From Candidatus Portnoybacteria bacterium CG_4_10_14_0_2_um_filter_44_20 (lineage in GTDB: Bacteria; Patescibacteriota; Minisyncoccia; Portnoybacterales; GCA-002795985), in assembly GCA_002792395.1 (NCBI GenBank), contig PFOG01000202.1:1-6630 (forward strand): DNA of 6,630 nucleotides, written 5' to 3'. Every line of letters begins with the position of its first letter. Position 1 is the first letter of the stretch. The notes beneath the pieces were generated by a model. The model worked only from the letters and a program-made list of their open reading frames with translations. It searched no databases and was not told the DNA's origin. Shown here in pieces: positions 1 to 5,117 of the stretch. The position numbers and the translations under genes are program-made.

Positions 1-84
1 GATGGCGACTGTAAGAAAACAAATCAGAACCAAAACCACCGGAAGGCGGGAGAATATTCGATTATTTTTGAGAAAAAAATTCAA
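1..84 (-). CDS. Doubtful partial ORF at left edge, possible signal-anchor start
   Basis: Reading the minus strand from a TTG at 82-84 gives an open frame running off the window edge. It has a basic N-terminal stretch (about residues 6-12) followed by a hydrophobic run rich in Leu, Val, Ile and Phe, which looks like the start of a membrane or exported protein. It would be the next gene in the same direction as all others here. Against it, the start is TTG, no Shine-Dalgarno sequence precedes it, and only 28 codons are visible. The competing reading is a plus-strand frame from position 2 to a TGA at 101-103. That gives a very Arg/Lys-rich 33-residue tail, possibly the end of a convergent gene whose stop lies in the adjacent repeat. 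I cannot decide between them, and neither may be real. Confidence 0.22.
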   Translation of the reverse strand, partial: MNFFLKNNRIFSRLPVVLVLICFLTVAI

Positions 85-93
85 AAGAAAGGC

Positions 94-207
94 GTCATCC
101 TGAGCGATAGCGAAAGATCTCAGTGCGTAGAAATGGTTTAAATATGAAGCCCTTGGTTTCCCCCGCAGTACTGCGGGGAGGAGATTCTTCACTGCGTTCA
201 GAATGAC
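94..207. repeat. Intergenic inverted-repeat element with perfect inner palindrome
   Basis: The arms at 94-121 and 181-207 are imperfect inverted repeats. The left arm begins GTCATCCTGAGCGA and ends GATCTC; the right arm begins GAGATTCTTC and ends TTCAGAATGAC. An 18-base perfect palindrome, CCCCGCAGTACTGCGGGG, sits between them at 161-178. The arm sequence belongs to a recognisable class of short intergenic repeats (GTCATYCTGAG...GAATGAC) seen in many metagenome-derived bacterial genomes. It lies 31 bases downstream of the stop of the large exported protein gene, so in transcripts it would fold into a long hairpin that could protect or terminate the 3' end. No T-tract follows, so a classical rho-independent terminator is not supported. 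It encodes nothing convincing and is best viewed as a non-autonomous MITE- or REP-like element. Confidence 0.75.
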
Positions 208-238
208 AAAAGGACGTGAAACGTGTAAGTCGTGATAT

Positions 239-2260
239 CTAAAATCCAAAAGGATTTGTTGTTTCTTGCTCTTGCCGCTGTCGTCGTTCTTCTTGAAGCT
301 GCAATAAATATTGTTGGCAGGTTGTAACGGCGGCTTGCGCCTCTGTTCCTTTTTGCTGGAGCGCTGATTGCTGTTGATAAATCGAGGACTCCGGATTACT
401 CAGTTCCGATTGAAGATTCGCGGCCTGTTCAACCACTCTTAAGTTCATATTTTGAGTGTCGAGATTCAAGTTTTGGGTTTGAGTCGGGTCAACCAGCGAG
501 CCGAGGTTGGCCGAAGATGAATTGGTAGTTTTCTGGGCGGCGGCTATCATGGCATTCCAAGCCGTTTCTACTCTGTTTTCCGCCGCCGGAATCGCAGCCG
601 CGCCGCCAGCACCCGTTAAGGACGCGTTGGCGCTGTAAACTGCTTGATAGTCTTCGGCTGCCGCAATATAGTTTTCGGTAGTTGAGATAGCAGCGCTGAC
701 ATCGGCAATAAGTTGTTGAGTTTCTCTTACGTCTTTGTCTGGATCGGAAATCTCCGGATTAACCTGCGAAATTTGAACACTGATGCTCTCGCCTATGTCG
801 GTGGTAGCAATGGTATTGGTGAAAGTGATATCGCCGACACCGATAGCCGTTACTTTGATGGTTTCGACGGTGGCGCCGTTGGTTGTCTGGCTGCTAAGAA
901 TTTGTTTGGAAGCCCAAGTCGGCAGGGTGCAAGGCGATTCTTTGGCGACATCAACCAAGGCGGTTAAAATGTTTTGTTGCAGTTGCTTCATTTGGGCTAG
1001 GATGTCGCGCTGTCTGGTGAGTTGCGGCATTAATTCGTTTTCCAGATTCTCTTTAAGCAGTCTTTGCTGCATCAATAATTGTCTGGCCATCGGGAGCACT
1101 TCAAGCGTTGAGTTGGCAGTTATATCTGACGGCCAATTTGATTCGTTAACTAAATCTGGCCCATTGCTTAGTTGCGAGTAGTAATAAGTGTCGTCCGCAG
1201 TGGCGCTAACGCCAGTAAGACTTCCTAGTCCCATATTAATCATCTTGTTTATGAGAGAAGTGAACAAGGAACTCATGAAGGGGGCTAAGTTGATACCGAA
1301 TAGTTCAAGATGGGGAGTCATGGCGGCAATTTGTTGTTGGACCAGCTGCCGGCCGGAATCCGTTGTTTGAGAAATTTCATGTTGCAGAACAGAGGGAGGA
1401 GTAATAATTTGATTGTTGGTGCAGGTAGCTTGCAAGTCGCCACCGCTAAGATCGCCCGGACTTTTTCCGTTGACCGTCGTCACCTCCCCGCTAATCAGAT
1501 TTTCAACTCGCCACTGTTTGCAGTCTTTTGCGCCGATAAATCCGCCGCCGCTTATTGCTTCATCTTCGGCAGCCCGGCGAGCCTTTTCTTCGTCGGCCAA
1601 AGTTTTATCGAGAGTTTCAAGATAGCTTCCATAAAAATTTCCGCTTGGCTGAATTTGTTGTAACCAAGTATCCCATTGGTTGTTTGATGATTGCACTGGG
1701 CAACTAATTTGTTGAGCAAAGTTTGGTTGAGCGCTGAAAGCTTGTTTAATGGCCGCGTCATACGACTGGCACATTAATCCCTGGCCCAAATAGTTATCGA
1801 GAGTGGGATTTAATCCGTTTTTCAGGGCCGCGCCCTCAAGATACTGATTCCAGTTGGTGACGAACATTACCTGTTGCCCACCGTTAATCCATTTGATAAT
1901 GTCATTGCTGACCGTAGCCAGAAGCTTATACAAGAGTTGAGTTATCGCCCATCTCGCCGCTTCGCGGAGGATTTTTTTGGCCTGACCCCACATGTCGATT
2001 GCAGAGCTGGTTGCGGAAGACGCGGAGGTAACTTTTTGCAGAAGCTTATCAGCCGCTTGCCAGGCGCCGTCAATCGCTTTCCATGCGGATTGAATAGATT
2101 GGAGAAGAGGATTACTGGTGATTACCCCTAGTTTTATTTGCGCCTTCGCCTCCTGTGTCGGCAAAAGCGCGTAGGCAAAAACAAGATTGATTAAAAATAT
2201 AAAAACCACTAAAATAGCGAAAATCCTTTGGTATTTAGAGGGAGTCAAAGACGAATACAT
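239..2260 (-). CDS. Large exported Gln/Ala-rich protein, Patescibacteria secretion-locus type
   Basis: The 673-residue protein starts at ATG 2258-2260. An in-frame TTG at 2264-2266 would add only two residues, and neither start has a Shine-Dalgarno sequence. A Lys/Arg n-region and a hydrophobic segment (about residues 14-32) end near Ala-Lys-Ala-Gln (38-41), a good signal-peptidase I site, so export is likely. Residues 80-180 hold a conserved-looking block with DIIKWINGG, FVTNWNQYL and a Cys. Residues 285-350 hold an IITPPSVL-type segment followed by an amphipathic or hydrophobic stretch (LAPFMSSLFTSLINKMI). Helical Gln-rich regions predicted to coil cover about 390-440, 510-545 and 600-665. 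Six cysteines, at about 164, 187, 247, 280, 444 and 648, could form disulfides in the envelope. From memory, the 80-350 pattern resembles hypothetical proteins near type IV secretion/pilus-like loci in Parcubacteria; that is recollection, not a search result. Its enzymatic role is unknown and no catalytic motif is visible. The upstream neighbour is also membrane-anchored and exported. Confidence 0.85.
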   Translation of the reverse strand: MYSSLTPSKYQRIFAILVVFIFLINLVFAYALLPTQEAKAQIKLGVITSNPLLQSIQSAWKAIDGAWQAADKLLQKVTSASSATSSAIDMWGQAKKILREAARWAITQLLYKLLATVSNDIIKWINGGQQVMFVTNWNQYLEGAALKNGLNPTLDNYLGQGLMCQSYDAAIKQAFSAQPNFAQQISCPVQSSNNQWDTWLQQIQPSGNFYGSYLETLDKTLADEEKARRAAEDEAISGGGFIGAKDCKQWRVENLISGEVTTVNGKSPGDLSGGDLQATCTNNQIITPPSVLQHEISQTTDSGRQLVQQQIAAMTPHLELFGINLAPFMSSLFTSLINKMINMGLGSLTGVSATADDTYYYSQLSNGPDLVNESNWPSDITANSTLEVLPMARQLLMQQRLLKENLENELMPQLTRQRDILAQMKQLQQNILTALVDVAKESPCTLPTWASKQILSSQTTNGATVETIKVTAIGVGDITFTNTIATTDIGESISVQISQVNPEISDPDKDVRETQQLIADVSAAISTTENYIAAAEDYQAVYSANASLTGAGGAAAIPAAENRVETAWNAMIAAAQKTTNSSSANLGSLVDPTQTQNLNLDTQNMNLRVVEQAANLQSELSNPESSIYQQQSALQQKGTEAQAAVTTCQQYLLQLQEERRQRQEQETTNPFGF

Positions 2261-2265
2261 TGTCA

Positions 2266-2316
2266 AAAATTATTCTAATTAACCTAATTGTTCTAATTAT
2301 TCTAAATAAATCCTAA
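2266..2316 (-). repeat. TTAGAATAATT-family dispersed repeat, copy A
   Basis: On the minus strand this 51-base AT-rich sequence runs from TTAGGATTTATTTAGAATAA to the bases just before the start of the large exported protein gene. It aligns almost base for base with copy B at 5066-5117 in the opposite orientation, differing mainly at the A/G before CAATTA and in the four to five bases after it. It also shares a 23-base block with copy C at 2711-2750 with a single difference. It fills nearly the whole gap between the four-helix-bundle gene and the exported protein gene, so it forms the leader immediately upstream of that start codon. Confidence 0.7.
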
Positions 2317-2330
2317 AACCCAACGGCTAC

Positions 2331-2708
2331 CTAGATTTTGTTATTTTTATTTCTTATCTTTCGGACTATTGCGTTGAAAATTAAATTCAGTTCAGTTGCT
2401 TCTTTCCAAAGCTTTCTGGCCTCTTCTTTCAATTCGGGAGCGGCAATGGCAACCATTCTTAGCCAATGTTTAGTCTCTCTCGATTCTTTTTTACAGATTC
2501 CAATTTTATGAATAAAGTCTTTTCCGGATTCCGCATCGTCAGCCTCGCAAAAGTTCGCGCCCACGCTGGTCCCGGCTGCCACCAGCTGAGGTATTATTCT
2601 TTTTGTGGTTGCGTTTTCAGGAATTTTCTTGGCGAATTTTATGATATTTTCTCCAAACTTTGCCGTCCTTTCTTCTAAATCGTATTTGGGATTTCTGTCG
2701 TTGGCCAT
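2331..2708 (-). CDS. Four-helix-bundle protein (S23/Avd-like family)
   Basis: The 125-residue protein begins at ATG 2706-2708. It matches the four-helix-bundle family known from proteins encoded in 23S rRNA intervening sequences and from the Avd accessory protein of diversity-generating retroelements. The recognisable blocks are YDLEERTAKFGENIIKFAKK (9-28), GTSVGANFCEADDAES (46-61), KDFIHKIGICKKESRETKHW (63-82), and a charged final helix at about 92-119. Full length is normal for the family. Chromosomal members are common in CPR genomes and usually stand alone; their function is not established. The family forms pentameric barrels with a positively charged surface, and nucleic-acid binding is suspected. 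No reverse transcriptase or variable repeat lies in this window, so a retroelement role is not supported. It interrupts two exported-protein genes and is bracketed by inverted repeat copies A and C, which suggests it arrived as a cassette. No Shine-Dalgarno sequence precedes it. Confidence 0.93.
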   Translation of the reverse strand: MANDRNPKYDLEERTAKFGENIIKFAKKIPENATTKRIIPQLVAAGTSVGANFCEADDAESGKDFIHKIGICKKESRETKHWLRMVAIAAPELKEEARKLWKEATELNLIFNAIVRKIRNKNNKI

Positions 2709-2710
2709 TG

Positions 2711-2750
2711 GGATTTCTTTAGGTCAATTAGATTAATTAGAATAATTAGA
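2711..2750 (+). repeat. TTAGAATAATT-family dispersed repeat, copy C
   Basis: This 40-base AT-rich sequence starts GGATTTCTTTAGG and contains CAATTAGATTAATTAG followed by AATAATT. It matches the end of copy A with one difference over 23 bases, and its beginning resembles the GGATTTATTTAG start of copies A and B with about ten bases missing in the middle. Orientation is opposite to copy A, so the pair forms inverted ends around the four-helix-bundle gene. It fills the 46-base gap between that gene's start and the stop of the thrombospondin-repeat protein gene. Confidence 0.6.
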
Positions 2751-2754
2751 GATT

Positions 2755-3753
2755 TTATTGCCCTATCAGCTTCCCTGCGTCTTCCATCATCTTCTGCGCC
2801 CCGGCAATTATTTGGTTGTATTGCAACAGGACTAAGTAGCTTTTTAGGGGATCTTCGTTAGCGGTTTCGAGGGCTTCGAAGATATTAGCGCTGCCTAAAA
2901 GCAGGGTTAAGTTCTGCTTGTGGATTTCTTTCCAGGTCGACGGCACGGGGATTTGTTTGATTTCTTGATACTCTTTGTGATAGGTGTCGATATATTTGTC
3001 GAGAAGAGAGAAGTCGCCGCTCTGAATTGCTTCAAAAGCGATTTTTATGTCCGGGCCGGAAATGTCTTGTGAGGTTTGCGGGGGAAAAATGGGATATTTA
3101 TCAAAGACGCCGGAAACCTTACCTGAATAATTTCTTATTGCCTCGAGGCTTGTGTCGTCGGAAATAATTATATCGGTGTCTTGTAGGGTGGGAATCAGCC
3201 GCAGTTGCGGCGATTTGACCAAGGCCTCGGCCAACGCGTTGTTGAGGACATTGTCGGTTTGCGGATCTGAGTTGTCAGTTCCCGACCCGTCGTCCTGAGA
3301 ATTGAAGCTATCATCGGCTATCCTGTTAAGACCCATATTTTTTATGTTACCGGTCATTGCTTTTGCCAACTCTTCCGTTAGGTTCGTTTTGAGCGATCCG
3401 GGATTTGGTCTTGGATTTAGGGCGGTATCGGCCAGTTTGTCGTTGGGCGCTGGTTTCGAAGGGTCATAGCCCGACGTCACCTCTTCTCCGTCGAGATAAC
3501 CATCACCATCGGTGTCGGGATTAAAAGGGTCGGTGCGGTAGATTTCCGTTTCTTGCCAATCGGTTAAACCGTCGTGGTCGGAGTCTTTATTTTTTGAATC
3601 CCGGCTGGAGCTACCGCCGGTAAAAAAATTAATCAGTTGCTGTGAGACGTCGGCCGAACTTTTTTTCGATTGCAAAACCAAAAATCCGCCGATTAAAATA
3701 CCGGACAGAAGAATGGAGGCGGCGATGACAAAATTAATTTTTTTGTGGCTCAT
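2755..3753 (-). CDS. Membrane-anchored thrombospondin type-3 repeat protein
   Basis: The 332-residue protein begins at ATG 3751-3753. A short Lys-containing N-terminus and one hydrophobic helix (about residues 7-28) suggest an uncleaved signal anchor with the rest outside the membrane; no lipobox is visible. Two Asp-rich calcium-binding repeats follow at 57-69 (DSDHDGLTDWQET) and 80-91 (DTDGDGYLDGEE), separated by TDPFNPD, the classical thrombospondin type-3 or dockerin-like spacing. Residues 100-190 are a Pro/Asn/Asp-rich, probably disordered linker. Residues 190-332 are predicted mostly helical with no family I recognise. Such proteins are frequent surface components in Patescibacteria. Its place ahead of another exported protein suggests a shared envelope or secretion role, but this is inference. 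Its TAA stop abuts repeat copy C. No Shine-Dalgarno sequence and no convincing promoter were seen upstream; the 5' spacer is repeat-filled. Confidence 0.9.
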   Translation of the reverse strand: MSHKKINFVIAASILLSGILIGGFLVLQSKKSSADVSQQLINFFTGGSSSRDSKNKDSDHDGLTDWQETEIYRTDPFNPDTDGDGYLDGEEVTSGYDPSKPAPNDKLADTALNPRPNPGSLKTNLTEELAKAMTGNIKNMGLNRIADDSFNSQDDGSGTDNSDPQTDNVLNNALAEALVKSPQLRLIPTLQDTDIIISDDTSLEAIRNYSGKVSGVFDKYPIFPPQTSQDISGPDIKIAFEAIQSGDFSLLDKYIDTYHKEYQEIKQIPVPSTWKEIHKQNLTLLLGSANIFEALETANEDPLKSYLVLLQYNQIIAGAQKMMEDAGKLIGQ

Positions 3754-3825
3754 TTTTTATTGATTGTCGTCGGAAGCAGTTGATTAAAATTTCAATAACC
3801 AAGCCAGAAGCGCTCCGGAAAATAA

Positions 3826-3928
3826 CCAATAACCAAATCAGAATACCGAACAAATATCCAAATCTGAATATCCAAGCAATTAATTAAATATTAGGAATTT
3901 TTTCGGGATTCGGGCTTGTGAATTGGCC
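3826..3928 (-). repeat. Palindromic element E1, intergenic copy
   Basis: Read on the minus strand, this 103-base element begins GGCCAATTCACAAGCCCGAA and ends GATTTGGTTATTGG. Its two halves are imperfect inverted repeats, sharing CCAAT, GAATnCCGAA and an A-rich run ending in CC, so it can fold into a long hairpin. By eye it matches the copy inside rsmA (4575-4679) at about 29 of 36 positions at one end and 27 of 34 at the other, with similar spacing between. A further arm-like stretch (CAATAACCAAGCCAGAA) at 3793-3809 suggests a decayed or nested additional arm. The element occupies the middle of the 252-base rsmA-to-thrombospondin-repeat spacer. The rest of that spacer (3754-3792 and 3929-4005) shows no ORF, promoter or terminator that I can support. 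Confidence 0.7.
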
Positions 3929-4005
3929 CTTTGGTTCGCGTGAGGATTATGTAAATTCGGTCCAACGGGAGAAATAATTGTGACAAATTCGCCCGATTAC
4001 TTAGA

Positions 4006-4998
4006 TTATACTATATTTTCAACAATCAATACAGTTAAAATCCGCCAGTTATCCACAGTTAGTTCTTCGGCTCGTTGGGTGGGTTTTAGCTGAACCTTTT
4101 CAAGAAAGTTCTCTATTTTTTGCCGAGAGATTTTTAATTCTGTGGATAAGTTATTAGCTAGTTGTTTTCTTGGGTGTGAGAAGCCGGCGTGGACAATTTT
4201 AAAAAAGTGGTCGCGGAAAGTGTTTTTGTATTTTTTTTCTAATTGTGAGATTGGGAAAGCGAGGGGACTCGGCGTTATTTTAATAATTGCCGAATCGACT
4301 TCTGGTTGTGGCCAGAAAGATTCTCTCGAAACATAGGAGATGATTTTCGGCGCGGCATAAAATTGAACAGAGACGGAAAGCAGAGACATGCGCGGCGGAC
4401 TTGCCCGCCTAAATTTTTGTCCTGCAAAAATTTTGGCGGGTGAAGCGCAGATTCTTTGGGCCACTTCTTTTTGGATCATCAGGGTCATTGACTGCGGCGG
4501 ATTATCTGATTCTAATAATTTACGAATAAGCGGCGAGGTTAAGTAGTAGGGAATGTTAGCGATTACTTTATAATGGCCAATACCTAAACCAGAATCCCGA
4601 AAAAAATCCCAAGCCCCAATGTCTAATTTTTGGGGATTGATTGTTGGGTATTTTTTCTGGATTCGGACTTGGTCATTGGGAATTAGTTTCAGGATGTCGC
4701 CTTGTGTGATTTCCACGTTTTCAATTTTATTCTCAGCTAAAATCTTTTTAAGAGCCTCGACCATCCTTTTGTCTTTTTCAACGGCAATAACTTTTTTTAC
4801 GCGCCGGGCCAGTTCAATAGTCAGAATTCCTAATCCTGGCCCGATTTCTAGTACGATATCGTTTGCCGATAAATCAGAAGCTCCGATAATTTTGTAAAGA
4901 ACCTTTTGACTGATCAAAAAGTTCTGCCCTAGTTTTTTTGAGGGACGGAAATGATATTTTTGGAGAAATTTTGATTGTGTGTTTCGTTTCTCGCGCAT
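4006..4998 (-). CDS. rsmA: 16S rRNA (adenine1518/1519-N6)-dimethyltransferase RsmA
   Basis: RsmA (KsgA) transfers four methyl groups from S-adenosylmethionine to two adjacent adenines near the 3' end of 16S rRNA, a late checkpoint of small-subunit assembly in the cytoplasm. The motifs are in order: GQNFL (24-28), the SAM-binding glycine loop EIGPGLGILT (51-60), the ribose-contacting acidic residue in AVEKD (72-76), GDIL (100-103), the catalytic NIPYY (148-152), and FWPQPEVDSAIIKI (228-241). The C-terminal helical domain includes SHPRKQLANNLS (274-285). The 330 residues exceed the usual 260-290. The surplus is explained by two in-frame palindromic repeats: one encodes residues 108-142, between GDIL and NIPYY, the other residues 187-199, between QKEVAQRICA and MSLLSVSVQFY. 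The frame stays open and every key residue is kept, so the enzyme is probably active. The gene starts at ATG 4996-4998 without a Shine-Dalgarno sequence, 118 bases after the helicase gene. Confidence 0.96.
   Translation of the reverse strand: MREKRNTQSKFLQKYHFRPSKKLGQNFLISQKVLYKIIGASDLSANDIVLEIGPGLGILTIELARRVKKVIAVEKDKRMVEALKKILAENKIENVEITQGDILKLIPNDQVRIQKKYPTINPQKLDIGAWDFFRDSGLGIGHYKVIANIPYYLTSPLIRKLLESDNPPQSMTLMIQKEVAQRICASPAKIFAGQKFRRASPPRMSLLSVSVQFYAAPKIISYVSRESFWPQPEVDSAIIKITPSPLAFPISQLEKKYKNTFRDHFFKIVHAGFSHPRKQLANNLSTELKISRQKIENFLEKVQLKPTQRAEELTVDNWRILTVLIVENIV
4404..4440 (+). repeat. Palindromic element E2, hairpin inside rsmA
   Basis: The left arm CCCGCCTAAATTTTTG (4404-4419) and right arm CAAAAATTTTGGCGGG (4425-4440) pair over 16 bases with one mismatch around the 5-base loop TCCTG. 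On the coding strand it supplies residues 187-199 of RsmA (PAKIFAGQKFRRA). These sit between the flanking CAS and SPPRMS, where relatives run straight through with a short loop. The local protein excess over typical RsmA is about 12 residues, matching the hairpin. A G+C-rich base with an A+T-rich stem and tight loop is very unusual for coding sequence and points to an inserted repeat rather than drift. Confidence 0.75.
4575..4679 (+). repeat. Palindromic element E1, in-frame copy inside rsmA
   Basis: This 105-base element is exactly 35 codons long. It starts GGCCAATACCTAAACCAG and ends GGACTTGGTCATTGG. Its halves are inverted repeats: CCAAT, ACC, GAATCC, GAAAAAA and CCC recur in the same order on the opposite strand, and an inner CCCCAA...TTGGGG pair extends the stem. 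It resembles the intergenic element at 3826-3928 in length, termini and internal motifs. On the rsmA strand it encodes about residues 108-142, a segment rich in Gly, Asp, Ile and Trp lying between the conserved GDIL and NIPYY motifs. From memory, E. coli and B. subtilis RsmA have roughly 20-28 residues between these landmarks, against about 47 here. Confidence 0.75.
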
Positions 4999-5000
4999 GC

Positions 5001-5052
5001 GATTAATCTAACTAATGCTTAGCTAAGAATTATTCTAATCGATTAAGAATAA
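5001..5052 (-). repeat. TTAGAATAATT-family repeat, diverged copy D
   Basis: The minus strand reads TTATTCTTAATCGATTAG followed by AATAATTCTTAGC and later GTTAGATTAATC, a rearranged relative of copies A-C. It contains a 23-base near-palindrome at 5030-5052 and the perfect 10-base palindrome CTTAGCTAAG at 5018-5027. It lies just upstream of the rsmA start and faces copy B in inverted orientation across a short GC-richer spacer. Similarity to the family is weaker than for A-C, so membership is tentative. Confidence 0.4.
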
Positions 5053-5065
5053 CCCGCCTTTTGGC

Positions 5066-5117
5066 TTAGGATTTATTTAGAATAATTAGAGCAATTAAAA
5101 ACAATTAGAATAATTTT
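5066..5117 (+). repeat. TTAGAATAATT-family dispersed repeat, copy B
   Basis: This 52-base AT-rich sequence begins TTAGGATTTATTTAGAATAA and ends AATTAGAATAATTTT. It matches copy A at 2266-2316 nearly throughout. Its last base is the first plus-strand base of the helicase stop codon, so the repeat starts exactly where the helicase gene ends. With copy D it forms a roughly 115-base inverted-repeat block that fills the helicase-rsmA spacer. No T-tract-associated GC stem typical of a rho-independent terminator is present. Confidence 0.7.

Noticed and set aside
783..1663. Several plus-strand ORFs of 60-132 codons opposite the large exported gene
   Set aside because: They overlap a long minus-strand frame with a signal peptide and coherent composition, and their translations show no recognisable family; they are antisense shadows.
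2331..2708. Avd component of a diversity-generating retroelement
   Set aside because: The fold family fits, but no reverse transcriptase, template repeat or variable repeat occurs in the window.
3833..3873. Direct repeats CCAAATCAGAATACC and CCAAATCTGAATATCC 25 bases apart, as a CRISPR start
   Set aside because: Only two imperfect units with a spacer of about 10 bases; they are explained as internal parts of palindromic element E1.
3978..4012. Plus-strand promoter-like TTGTGACA ... TATACT
   Set aside because: The spacing is about 22 bases, too long for a sigma-70 promoter, and it would only transcribe antisense to rsmA.
4006..4998. rsmA as a pseudogene because of its extra internal segments
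   Set aside because: The frame is open end to end and all SAM-binding, catalytic and C-terminal motifs are intact; the extra segments are in-frame inserts in loops.
5030..5064. Transcription terminator after the helicase gene
   Set aside because: The near-palindrome at 5030-5052 is AT-rich and the GCC/GGC stem next to it has only three pairs; no GC stem followed by a T-tract is present.
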